In this document: positions 16,834 through 24,598 of the stretch, one piece after another
Numbering within the stretch: the stretch's first letter is position 1
Layout of the letters: every line of letters starts with the position of its first letter
DNA from: Burkholderia diffusa
Lineage (GTDB): Bacteria; Pseudomonadota; Gammaproteobacteria; Burkholderiales; Burkholderiaceae
DNA length: 64,000 nt
Assembly: GCF_902499115.1 (NCBI RefSeq)
Contig: NZ_CABVPN010000018.1
Location: 1 to 64,000 of the forward strand
Direction: 5' to 3'
Notes under the pieces: model-generated
Seen by the model: the letters and a program-made list of their open reading frames with translations, nothing else
Told to the model about the DNA's origin: nothing
Databases searched by the model: none
Translations under genes and position numbers: made by a program

Positions 16834-17823
16834 ATGATGCGGGAACGGCAACCCCACCGGGGACGACATTTCTTCGCGTTCAACGGTGATGCGGACGGCC
16901 TGTGTGCGCTGCAGCAACTGCGGCTCGCGGAGGGCGGACGCGGCACGCTCGTGACCGGCGTGAAGCGCGACATCAGGCTGCTCGAGCGAATCGACGCGCG
17001 GGCCGGCGACCGCGTGACCGTGCTCGACGTGTCGCACGACCAGAACCGTGACGCCTGCGCGCGGCTGCTGTGCGCAGGCGCGGCGATTCGCTACTTCGAC
17101 CATCACTTCGCGGGCGAGCTGCCGGGCGATCCGCGTTTCGACGCGTATATCGACACGGCCGCCGACGTCTGCACGAGCGCGCTCGTGAACCGCCATCTCG
17201 GCGGCCGCCACGTGCGCTGGGCAATCGTCGCGGCGTTCGGCGACGAACTGCCGGCGCTCGGCGACGCGCTCGCGCGCGAATACGGGCTCGACGAGGCTGA
17301 ACGCGGCACGCTCGCCGAGCTCGGGCTCTACCTGAACTACAACGCCTACGGCGATTGCGTCGACGATCTGCATTTCGATCCGGCGGTGCTCGCCGATGCG
17401 ATGCTGCCGTGCGCGGATCCGCTCGACTTCGTGCGCGACACGCCGGTGTTCGCCGCGCTGCGCGACGGCTATCGCGACGATATGGCGCGGGCATGCGCGC
17501 TCGCGCCGCTGCGCGACGTGCCGGGCGCGACGCTGATCAGGATGCCGGATCATCCGTGGGCGCGGCGCGCGACGGGGATGCTCGCGAACGAGCGGATGCG
17601 CAATGCGCCGCATGCGGCGCTCGCGGTGCTGTCGCCGCGTGCGCAGGGCGGGCTTGTCGTCAGCGTGCGCGTGCCCGACGGCCGGCCGCTCGGCGCCGAC
17701 GAATTCTGCCGCGGTTTCCCGACCGGCGGCGGGCGCAAGCGCGCGGGCGGCATCAACCATCTGCCGGAAACCGAGTTCGACGCGTTCGCCGAACGTTTCG
17801 AGGCGGCCTTCCGTCTCGACTGA
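16834..17823 (+). CDS. DHH family phosphoesterase, possible pAp phosphatase
   Basis: This protein of about 329 residues belongs to the DHH/DHHA1 superfamily. It has FNGDADGLCALQQL (residues 17-30), VLDVSHDQNRD, YFDHHFAGE (near residue 88, the DHH motif) and a DTAADVCTSALV metal-site motif. A C-terminal GGGRKRAGGI (near residue 298) corresponds to the GGGH-type substrate loop of NrnA-like enzymes. NrnA-type members hydrolyse nanoRNA and 3'-phosphoadenosine-5'-phosphate (pAp). As pAp is the inhibitory product of sulfotransferases, a pAp-recycling role in this operon is attractive, but inferred. ATG 16834 has a GGAG site; ATG 16816, overlapping the SDR stop, is the alternative. Databases often name such proteins acetyltransferase, which the motifs do not support. 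Confidence 0.8.
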   Translation: MMRERQPHRGRHFFAFNGDADGLCALQQLRLAEGGRGTLVTGVKRDIRLLERIDARAGDRVTVLDVSHDQNRDACARLLCAGAAIRYFDHHFAGELPGDPRFDAYIDTAADVCTSALVNRHLGGRHVRWAIVAAFGDELPALGDALAREYGLDEAERGTLAELGLYLNYNAYGDCVDDLHFDPAVLADAMLPCADPLDFVRDTPVFAALRDGYRDDMARACALAPLRDVPGATLIRMPDHPWARRATGMLANERMRNAPHAALAVLSPRAQGGLVVSVRVPDGRPLGADEFCRGFPTGGGRKRAGGINHLPETEFDAFAERFEAAFRLD

Positions 17824-17840
17824 AACCGGGCGCCCGCGAC

Positions 17841-17873
17841 GCGCGCGCCGTGCAACGTTGTCACGGCGCGCGC
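17841..17873. terminator. GC-rich hairpin between convergent genes
   Basis: GCGCGCGCCGTG and CACGGCGCGCGC pair perfectly around a 9-base loop, 17 bases after the DHH gene stop and 10 bases before the SnoaL-like gene stop. There is no T-run. It is placed where a bidirectional terminator or transcript-end structure would be expected. Confidence 0.5.
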
Positions 17874-17882
17874 CGTGCCGCA

Positions 17883-18335
17883 TCAGCCGGTCGCGTGCGC
17901 GAGCACGGCCGGCACGTTGTGGCCGTAGCAGCGCTCCTCGACGCGCTGCGCGATGCGCCAACCCTGCGCGGTGCGCACGAACCGGTCGACGTACCACAGC
18001 CCGAGGAACATCACCTGCGTGCCGCCGTCCGGCAGCGCGACTTCCATCGGATTGAAGCAGATCGTGCGGCCGCGCGCGGTGTCGCCGTCGAGCGTGATCG
18101 ACAGGTTGCCGACCATGTGCTGGTATTGCGGGAACCGCGGCAGCACGGTGCGCAGCCACGCCTTGACGTCCGGATAGATGCCGGCGATGCCGCCCATCGC
18201 GCGATAGTCGATCGTCGCGTCGCGCGTGAACACCGCATCGAGCGCGTCGAAGTCGCGCGCATCGATCGCGCTCGAGTACGCGACGATCAGCTCGCGGATG
18301 TCGTGATGATCGGAGAGGGCCTGCAGATCGGGCAT
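17883..18335 (-). CDS. SnoaL-like / NTF2-fold protein
   Basis: This 150-residue protein of the SnoaL_4/NTF2-like cone fold starts SDHHDIRELIVAYSSAIDARDFDALDAVF, the typical first helices of the family. A DATIDYRAMGG strand and a C-terminal FVRTAQGWRIAQRVEE strand follow. Members include ketosteroid isomerases, polyketide cyclases and aromatic-acid dioxygenase small subunits. The ATG at 18335 (MPDLQALSD) is preferred, and it lies 13 bases after the SRPBCC stop, so the two form one operon. It is convergent with the sulfation operon and probably shares its regulation through the SRPBCC promoter. It likely binds or isomerises a hydrophobic ring compound; this is not proven. Confidence 0.82.
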   Translation of the reverse strand: MPDLQALSDHHDIRELIVAYSSAIDARDFDALDAVFTRDATIDYRAMGGIAGIYPDVKAWLRTVLPRFPQYQHMVGNLSITLDGDTARGRTICFNPMEVALPDGGTQVMFLGLWYVDRFVRTAQGWRIAQRVEERCYGHNVPAVLAHATG

Positions 18336-18348
18336 CGGGCGTTCTCCG

Positions 18349-18828
18349 TCACGCGCTTTCACGCCGGCGGGACGCATGCAGCGCTTCCGCGCGCCGCTTC
18401 ACGTCGCGCGCGCACTGGTCGAATCCCTGTTTCACCCAGCCGCCGTGCTCGCGCATGATCGTTTCCGCGTTGATGCCGAGAAACTGGTCGGTCGTGAGGT
18501 AACGGCATCGTTCGGCGCCGTCGGCTTCGACGTACTGGTCGCGGCGCGCGGCGTCCTTGTTGTCGTCGATCGGGCGCTGCTCCCACGACAGCAGACGCTC
18601 GGGCTCGCACGCGACGAGGATTTCGTTGACGGGAATGACCGTCTCCGTGCCCGGAATGCGCACCTGCATGTACACGAAGTCGCCGATTCGGCCGGTCGTT
18701 TCGAGGCCGACGCAGAACGTGTTCCATTCGCCGTAGCGCGGGAAGTCGGTCAGCACTTCCCAGACGACGGAAGCGGGGGCGTCGATCGCGACGGTGATCG
18801 AGGTGACGAGATTGGCTGGTTTGGTCAT
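18349..18828 (-). CDS. SRPBCC (START-like) family protein
   Basis: This 159-residue protein has the SRPBCC pattern: SITVAIDAPASVVWEVLTD then FPRYGEWN near the N-terminus, central strands IPVNEILVACEPERLLSWEQ, and a long C-terminal helix (MREHGGWVKQGFDQCARDVKRRAEAL). Such proteins hold hydrophobic ligands in a deep pocket, for example polyketide cyclases. The true start is the ATG at 18828. It is followed at once by the SnoaL-like gene. A dyad like those of the sulfation promoters lies at 19051-19034 upstream, with about 170 bases of leader, tying this pair to the same regulon. Confidence 0.82.
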   Translation of the reverse strand: MTKPANLVTSITVAIDAPASVVWEVLTDFPRYGEWNTFCVGLETTGRIGDFVYMQVRIPGTETVIPVNEILVACEPERLLSWEQRPIDDNKDAARRDQYVEADGAERCRYLTTDQFLGINAETIMREHGGWVKQGFDQCARDVKRRAEALHASRRRESA

Positions 18829-19007
18829 AGCGGGTATCGGGTGAGATTGACGATGAGGGCGAGACCGCGGGCGCGCCCGGGCGGGTGCGCGCCGCGACGG
18901 CCGGAACGGTCCGCGCGCGCGGCGGCGGACCTGACGGATGCGTCGCGCGATGCGCGTGGCCGACCGGCGGCCGGTGCGTGCCGCGCATCGCGTTGAACCC
19001 GACATCG

Positions 19008-19051
19008 AGCGTAGGCCGGTGCGGCAGGTGAAGAATCGTCGGAATGGACTA
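19008..19051 (-). promoter_or_regulatory. Candidate LuxR-type dyad and -10 upstream of SRPBCC-SnoaL operon
   Basis: In gene sense TAGTCCATTCCGACGATT (19051 down to 19034) is followed after 20 bases by TACGCT (19013-19008). It differs at three of the first 16 bases from the cysD and DUF1214 copies and keeps orientation and spacing. The rest of the 370-base gap (18829-19198) between SRPBCC and phrB shows no gene. Confidence 0.55.
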
Positions 19052-19198
19052 AGGCGTTTCACCGGGCGCGCGATCCGGCCGGGTGGCGTCGTCGGTACGC
19101 GACGCGTTGGCGGGCGCCGCACGTGTGCCGGACATCGACATCGCGCGTCCGTGCCGCGACAATACCGGTCACTTTTTCGTTTCCCGATCGAGGTGCCC

Positions 19199-20677
19199 GT
19201 GCCAGCGAAGTCGTCCGTTGCTCCTGCCGTCGTGTGGTTCCGCGACGATCTGCGCGTGACCGACCAGCCCGCGCTGACGCGCGCGGTCGCGTCGGGCCGG
19301 CCGCTCGTGTGCGTGTACGTCGACGACACGGGCGAAGGCGCAGGGCGCGCGCTCGGCGGCGCGGCGCGCTGGTGGCTGCACGGGGCGCTCGCCGGACTCG
19401 ACGCGGCGCTCGTGCGTCATGGCGGCCGCCTGCTGCTGCTGCGCGGTGACGCGCCGCGCGAGATCGAACGCGTCGTGCACGACACGGGCGCTGCGGCCGT
19501 GTACTGGAACCGCCGCTATGCGCTGCCGCAGCGCGATGCCGATGCGGCGTTGAAGGCGTCGCTGAAGGCGCGCGGCATTGAGGTCGAGAGCAGCAACGGC
19601 AGCCTGCTGAACGAACCGTGGGAGGTGCTGACAGGCGCCGGCACGCCATTCCAGGTGTTCACCGCATACTGGCGCGCGGTGCGGCGAGATCGCACGGTGG
19701 CGGTGCCGCTGCCGGAACCCGAACGGATCGCGTTTCACCCGTGGCCGGCCGGCGTGCGCGAACGTGCGCTGGCGCTCGACGCGCTCGCATTGCGTCCGAG
19801 TGCGCCGGACTGGGCGGGCGGCCTGCGCGACGCGTGGCCGACACCCGACGAGGCCGGCGCGCATGCGCGGCTCGACGCGTTTTCAGTCGAGTCGCTGGCC
19901 GGCTATGCCGATACGCGCGACCGGCCCGACCGGTCGGCGACGAGCCGGCTGTCGCCGTTCCTGCGCTTCGGCAACGTGTCGCCGCGCCAGGTGTGGCATG
20001 CGGTGCAGGGTGCCGCACAGGCGGGCGGCACGGCCTGCTCGGCCGGCGCCGAGAAATTCCTGAGCGAGCTCGGCTGGCGCGAATTCAGCCACGTGCTGCT
20101 GTATCACTTCCCGGCGCTCGCGACCGACAACTTCCGCGCGCAGTTCGACGCGATGCCGTGGCGCGACGATCCCGCCGCGCTGCGCGCCTGGCAGCGCGGG
20201 CTGACCGGCTATCCGCTCGTCGATGCGGGGATGCGCGAGCTGTGGGCGACCGGCTGGATGCACAACCGTGTGCGAATGGTCGTCGCGTCGTTTCTTGTCA
20301 AGCATCTGTTGATCGACTGGCGGGCCGGCGAGCGCTGGTTTTACGACACGCTCGTCGACGCGGACGTCGCGAACAATCCGGCGAACTGGCAATGGGTCGC
20401 GGGCTGCGGCGCCGACGCCGCGCCGTATTTCCGCATCTTCAATCCGGTGACGCAGGGCCGGAAATTCGATCCGCAGGGCGCATACGTGCGCCGCTGGGTG
20501 CCGGAACTCGCGGGCCTCGACGCCGCGACGATCCATGCGCCGTGGGAGGCGTCGCCGGTGGAACTCGCGGCGGCCGGCGTGCGGCTCGGCAACGACTATC
20601 CGGCGCCGATCGTCGATCACGACGGCGCGCGGCGGCGTGCGCTCGATGCGCTGGCCACGTTGCCGAAGCGGCACTAG
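19199..20677 (+). CDS. phrB: Deoxyribodipyrimidine photo-lyase
   Basis: This 492-residue light-driven DNA repair enzyme splits cyclobutane pyrimidine dimers using FAD and an antenna chromophore. The N-terminal photolyase domain starts VVWFRDDLRVTDQPAL (about residues 9-24). The FAD-binding domain carries SRLSPFLRFGNVSPRQVW, ELGWREFSHVLLYH, GYPLVDAGMRELWATGWMHNR and NNPANWQWVAGCG, with ARG/ASN/TRP residues of the flavin and DNA sites. A GTG start at 19199 is chosen, with GAGG five bases upstream; in-frame ATGs farther up are inside non-homologous sequence. It is divergent from the SRPBCC gene and seems to be a single-gene unit. Confidence 0.95.
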   Translation: MPAKSSVAPAVVWFRDDLRVTDQPALTRAVASGRPLVCVYVDDTGEGAGRALGGAARWWLHGALAGLDAALVRHGGRLLLLRGDAPREIERVVHDTGAAAVYWNRRYALPQRDADAALKASLKARGIEVESSNGSLLNEPWEVLTGAGTPFQVFTAYWRAVRRDRTVAVPLPEPERIAFHPWPAGVRERALALDALALRPSAPDWAGGLRDAWPTPDEAGAHARLDAFSVESLAGYADTRDRPDRSATSRLSPFLRFGNVSPRQVWHAVQGAAQAGGTACSAGAEKFLSELGWREFSHVLLYHFPALATDNFRAQFDAMPWRDDPAALRAWQRGLTGYPLVDAGMRELWATGWMHNRVRMVVASFLVKHLLIDWRAGERWFYDTLVDADVANNPANWQWVAGCGADAAPYFRIFNPVTQGRKFDPQGAYVRRWVPELAGLDAATIHAPWEASPVELAAAGVRLGNDYPAPIVDHDGARRRALDALATLPKRH

Positions 20678-20727
20678 GCGTCGCGGGGCGCAGCCGACGC
20701 TCCGTGCGCGCGGTGCGGCTTGCCATG

Positions 20728-20844
20728 TCAGTTGCAGAATGCCGCGTGCTCGAGCAGCGCAAGCGCGACGCCCGAATTGAAGTACGCCGCGCCGCACCAC
20801 GCGACGAACGCGAGCACGCCGACGGCCAGCGCCGCGCGCATCAT
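20728..20844 (-). CDS. Small hydrophobic peptide, coupled to MFS gene
   Basis: This 38-residue open frame reads MMRAALAVGVLAFVAWCG and continues with a hydrophobic stretch ending HAAFCN. It has one likely membrane span near residues 4-22. Its ATG overlaps the stop of the upstream MFS gene as ATGA (20844-20841), the arrangement expected for translational coupling. No family is recognised. It could be a transporter-associated micropeptide, or a chance frame in GC-rich DNA. The overlap and hydrophobicity favour a real gene, but only weakly. Confidence 0.4.
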   Translation of the reverse strand: MMRAALAVGVLAFVAWCGAAYFNSGVALALLEHAAFCN

Positions 20845-22073
20845 GCCCACGCGGCCTTGCCCGGCACCGGGCGCGCGATGCGTGCGTCGTCGATCGGCAG
20901 GTGCAGCAGCGCGGCCAGCACGCCGAGCGCGATCGAGCCGATCCACAGCGGCAGATACGAATGCGTCGCGTCGTATACGAGCGCGCCGAGCCATACACCG
21001 AAGAAGCTGCCGAGCTGGTGCCCGAAGAAGACGAAGCCGAACAGCGTCGCGATGTAGCGCACGCCGAACACCTGCGAGATCACGCCGTTGGTCAGCGGCA
21101 CGGTGCCGAGCCACGTGAAGCCCATCACGGCCGCGAACACGTAGACGCTCGCGGGCGACAACGGCGCCGCGACGAACGCGGCCATCGCCAGCGCGCGGAC
21201 GAGATACAGCACGGACAGCACATACTTGCGCCGCAGCAGGCCGCCGAGATGGCCGCATGCGTAGGTGCCGGCCACGTTGGTCAACGCGATCAGCGCGAGC
21301 GCGACGCTGGCATGGCGCGCCGGCAGGCCGTGATCGAGGAGGTAGGCGGGCAGGTGGGTCGCGATGAACGCGAGCTGGAACCCGCACGCGAAGAACCCCG
21401 CGTTCAGCAGCCAGAAGCCGCGATGCGCGAACGCTTCGCGCACCGCCGCGCCGATGGACTGGTCGGGGCCGTCCGCGCGACTCGCGGCTTGCGCGGCCCG
21501 GTCGCGCACCAGCACGGCGAGCGGTGCGAGCAGCCCGGCGACGAGCGCGAGCGCGACGAACGCACGTTGCCAGCCGATGTCGCCGATCAGCACCTGCGCG
21601 ACCGGCACCATGCAGAACTGGCCGAGCCCGCCGATCGCGCCGGCGACACCGAGCGCCCAGCCGCGCCGGTCCGGCGGAAACAGCCGGCTCAGCGCGCCGT
21701 AGATCGACGCGAAGGCCGACCCCGACAGCGCGATGCCGATCACGAGCCCGGTGCCGACCGTGAACACGCCGGCCGACGCGGCAAACGCCATCGTGACGAG
21801 CCCGGCCGCATACAGCAGCATGCCGGCGACGATCACGCGCACCGACCCGAAGCGGTCGGCGATCATGCCGGTGAACGGCTGCGCGATGCCCCAGATCAGG
21901 TTCTGCAGCGCGAGCGCGAGGCCGAACGCTTCGCGCGACCAGCCGTGGTCGAGCGTGACGGGGGCGAGGAACAGCCCCTGCACGTGGCGGATGCCGAGCG
22001 CGGCGCCCATGATCAGGCCGCCCGCGAGCACCGGCAGCCAGCGGCGCCGGGTGTCTTGTTCGATCGGGGTCAT
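20841..22073 (-). CDS. MFS transporter (oxalate/formate antiporter-like)
   Basis: This 410-residue transporter has about twelve spans. The conserved MFS loop after span 2 is GMIADRFGSVRVI; a second half-site, GGLLRRKYVLSVLY, lies in the centre. The N-terminal region (GIRHVQGLFLAPVTLDHGWSREAFGLALALQNL) matches the YbfB/oxalate-formate antiporter type of MFS proteins. It has its own start at 22073, about 295 bases after the LysR stop. That gap (22074-22368) has no recognisable gene, only GATGCGTGG-type short repeats. The substrate is not known. A 38-residue peptide frame overlaps its stop. Confidence 0.85.
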   Translation of the reverse strand: MTPIEQDTRRRWLPVLAGGLIMGAALGIRHVQGLFLAPVTLDHGWSREAFGLALALQNLIWGIAQPFTGMIADRFGSVRVIVAGMLLYAAGLVTMAFAASAGVFTVGTGLVIGIALSGSAFASIYGALSRLFPPDRRGWALGVAGAIGGLGQFCMVPVAQVLIGDIGWQRAFVALALVAGLLAPLAVLVRDRAAQAASRADGPDQSIGAAVREAFAHRGFWLLNAGFFACGFQLAFIATHLPAYLLDHGLPARHASVALALIALTNVAGTYACGHLGGLLRRKYVLSVLYLVRALAMAAFVAAPLSPASVYVFAAVMGFTWLGTVPLTNGVISQVFGVRYIATLFGFVFFGHQLGSFFGVWLGALVYDATHSYLPLWIGSIALGVLAALLHLPIDDARIARPVPGKAAWA

Positions 22074-22368
22074 GCGGGTCTCCGGATGAATGCGTGCGGC
22101 GCGGCGCCGCGTTGGATTCGATTAGACGATCCGGTCGCCGCGCGCTCAAGCGATCATTCGGTCGCGTTCGCATGCGCGTGGGGAATGTGAGGCGGGGTTC
22201 GGACGCGATGCCGGGGGCCGGATGCGTGGCGCCGCTGCGACGCATGCAGCCAGCGTGATGCGTGGCCGATGCAGCGTAGTCGGGGCGTCAGTGCATCGCC
22301 CGCGGCTGCGCGCATTCCGTGCGCAACGCCGCGCCGGCATCGGCTCGATGAGGCAACTCGCTCGCGGC

Positions 22369-23310
22369 TTACCGTTGCGCCACGTCGTACGCGCGCATCG
22401 CCGCGTCGCATTCGGCCGCTTCCGCGAGAATCCAGTCGCGCACGGCGGCGACTTCGCGGCGCGGTGCGGGATCGTGCCGGAACAGCCAGTAGCCGTACGT
22501 ATCCGACAACGCCTGCGAGTGCGGGCCAAGCACCGCGAGCCGGCCGTCCGCGAGCATCGGCGCGACGAGCGCGAGCCGCCCGAGCGCGACGCCCTGGCCG
22601 GCGATCGCGGCGTGGATCACCTGGTCGTACTGGTTGAAGCGCAGCACGCCCTTCGGGCGCGCGTCGCCGAGTCCGGCCGCGTGCAGGTGCGCACGCCACT
22701 GCAGTTGCGTTTGCGGCGGCCCGTCGAATTCGAGCAGCACGTGGTCGGCGATCGCGGCCGCGTCGGTGACGGGCCGCGTGGCCAGCGCCGGGTGCGCGAC
22801 CGGCACGACGACCTCGTCGAACAGGTGCAGCGCGCCGGCCGGCGCGCGCTCGCGCGGGCAGTAGCGGATGCCGAGGTCGATGCCTTCCGTGCGCAAATCG
22901 AGTACCTTGTCGTTCGCGGCCACGCGCAAGTCGACGTCGGGCAGGCGCGCCTGCAGGCGCCCGAGCCGCGGCAGCAGCCACAGCGCGGTGACGCCGATGC
23001 TCGCGGTGATCGTGACGGGCTGGCGCTCGCGCGCGGCGGCGAGCGACGCGACGGTGTCCTGCAGGCTGAGCAGCGCCGCGTCGGCGGCGCGAAACAGCCG
23101 CTCGCCTTCCGGCGTGAACGCGATCTTGCGATAGCCGCGCTGCAGCAGCGCGACGCCGAGATGCGCCTCGAGCGCGTGCACCTGGCGGCTGACCGCCGAC
23201 TGCGTGACGCACAGGTCCTGCGCGGCGAGCGTGATGCTCATGCGGCGGCCGACGGCGACGAAGCCGCGCACGAGGTCGAGCGACGGGAGACGGACGAGCG
23301 GCGTTGACAT
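22369..23310 (-). CDS. LysR family transcriptional regulator (GcvA-like)
   Basis: This 313-residue regulator has an N-terminal winged helix-turn-helix (about residues 5-64: LPSLDLVRGFVAVGRRMS, then AAQDLCVTQSAVSRQVHALE) and a LysR_substrate domain (about 92-300). The sequence is of the GcvA group. It is divergent from the alpha/beta hydrolase gene, with about 119 bp between the starts, so the hydrolase is the most likely target. It may also act on the downstream MFS gene. The co-inducer is unknown. Confidence 0.88.
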   Translation of the reverse strand: MSTPLVRLPSLDLVRGFVAVGRRMSITLAAQDLCVTQSAVSRQVHALEAHLGVALLQRGYRKIAFTPEGERLFRAADAALLSLQDTVASLAAARERQPVTITASIGVTALWLLPRLGRLQARLPDVDLRVAANDKVLDLRTEGIDLGIRYCPRERAPAGALHLFDEVVVPVAHPALATRPVTDAAAIADHVLLEFDGPPQTQLQWRAHLHAAGLGDARPKGVLRFNQYDQVIHAAIAGQGVALGRLALVAPMLADGRLAVLGPHSQALSDTYGYWLFRHDPAPRREVAAVRDWILAEAAECDAAMRAYDVAQR

Positions 23311-23429
23311 GCGTAGGGCTCATGCGAACGGAGCAGCAAGATTGGTTGAGAACGCCGGGCGCGTCAAGTTCAATGGAGGCTGGCCGATCGGGCGAGCGCG
23401 GCGTGATGCGGTGCCGCACAGGAGACAGG

Positions 23430-24473
23430 ATGACGATTTCGAACGAAGCAGCCGGGGCGGATCAGGCGGCCGGGCGCGCGGCGGGCGCGTTGCCGCCGCA
23501 GGCCGTGACGCTGACCGCGGCCGACGGTTACGTGCTGCGCGGCTACGTGTGGCGGCATCGCGGCGGCGGCGCCGCGCGGCCCGTGACGGTCGTCAATTGC
23601 GCGACGTCGGTGCGCTGCGACTATTACTTCCGCTTCGCGGCCTGGCTGTTCGCGCAGGGGCGTGACGTACTCGTCTACGACTATCGCGGGATCGGCGGAT
23701 CGCGCCCCGCGCGGCTCGCGAAGCTGCGCGCGAACTGGCTCGACTGGGGGCGGCTCGATTGCGAGGCCGCGCTGCAGTACGCGCGCGACGCGTTTCCCGG
23801 CCAGCCGCTCGACGTCGTCGCGCACAGCATCGGCGGCTGCGTGCTCGGGCTCGCGGCGTCGAACGCGTACGTGCGTCATGCGGTGACCGTCGGCGCGCAG
23901 TATGCGTACTGGCATGACTATCGGCCGGCAGAGCGGCGGCGCATGTGGTGGAAGTGGCACGTCGCGATGCCGGCGCTTGCGGCCGTGTTCGGCTACGTGC
24001 CCGCGAAACGGCTTGGCTGGATGGAGGATACGCCGCGCGGCGTCGCGCTGTCGTGGGTGCGTTCCCAGCCGCGTTTCGAGGATGCCTACACACACGGCCC
24101 GCTCGCCGAACCCGCGGCGAGCCGCGCCGCGCTGCCGGCCCGCTTCGCGCGGCTGCCGGCGCCGATGCTCGCGATCGGCCTCGACGACGACGGGTTCGGC
24201 ACGGTCGACGCGATCGAGCGACTGGTCGGCTACTACACGGGCAGCGACGTCACGCATCTGCGGATCGCGCCGCGCGACATCGGCGTCGACGCGATCGGCC
24301 ACTTCGCGTTCTTCCACAGCCGCTTCACCGACACGTTGTGGCCCGTGGCGCTGTACTGGCTGCAACACGGCGTGCTGCCGGCCGACGCACCGGGCCGCGT
24401 CCACGCGCGCCATCCGGCGCAGCGTGCGCGGCTGGCGGGAAGCGGCATGCCGGGTGCCGTCGCGCACGGGTGA
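23430..24473 (+). CDS. Alpha/beta hydrolase
   Basis: This 347-residue predicted hydrolase has the nucleophile elbow VVAHSIGGCV with Ser133, in place of GxSxG as AHSIGG. An oxyanion-side YDYRGIGGSRP near residue 83 and a late His in DAIGHFAFFHS fit the fold. The start MTISNEAAG at 23430 is chosen for its AGGAGA ribosome binding site; longer frames upstream run into the divergent LysR promoter. It matches the COG4757-type predicted alpha/beta hydrolases with no signal peptide. The substrate is unknown. The phosphopantetheinyl transferase gene follows after 125 bases. Confidence 0.82.
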   Translation: MTISNEAAGADQAAGRAAGALPPQAVTLTAADGYVLRGYVWRHRGGGAARPVTVVNCATSVRCDYYFRFAAWLFAQGRDVLVYDYRGIGGSRPARLAKLRANWLDWGRLDCEAALQYARDAFPGQPLDVVAHSIGGCVLGLAASNAYVRHAVTVGAQYAYWHDYRPAERRRMWWKWHVAMPALAAVFGYVPAKRLGWMEDTPRGVALSWVRSQPRFEDAYTHGPLAEPAASRAALPARFARLPAPMLAIGLDDDGFGTVDAIERLVGYYTGSDVTHLRIAPRDIGVDAIGHFAFFHSRFTDTLWPVALYWLQHGVLPADAPGRVHARHPAQRARLAGSGMPGAVAHG

Positions 24474-24598
24474 TCGCGCACGCGAGGGCGGCCAGGCCGT
24501 CGCGTCGATGCGGCGGCCGCGCCTGCCGCCACTGCCGACGATCGCGGCCGCGCCGCGCGATCGATTAACATCGGACGTTTCATTCGACTGGCTGCCCC

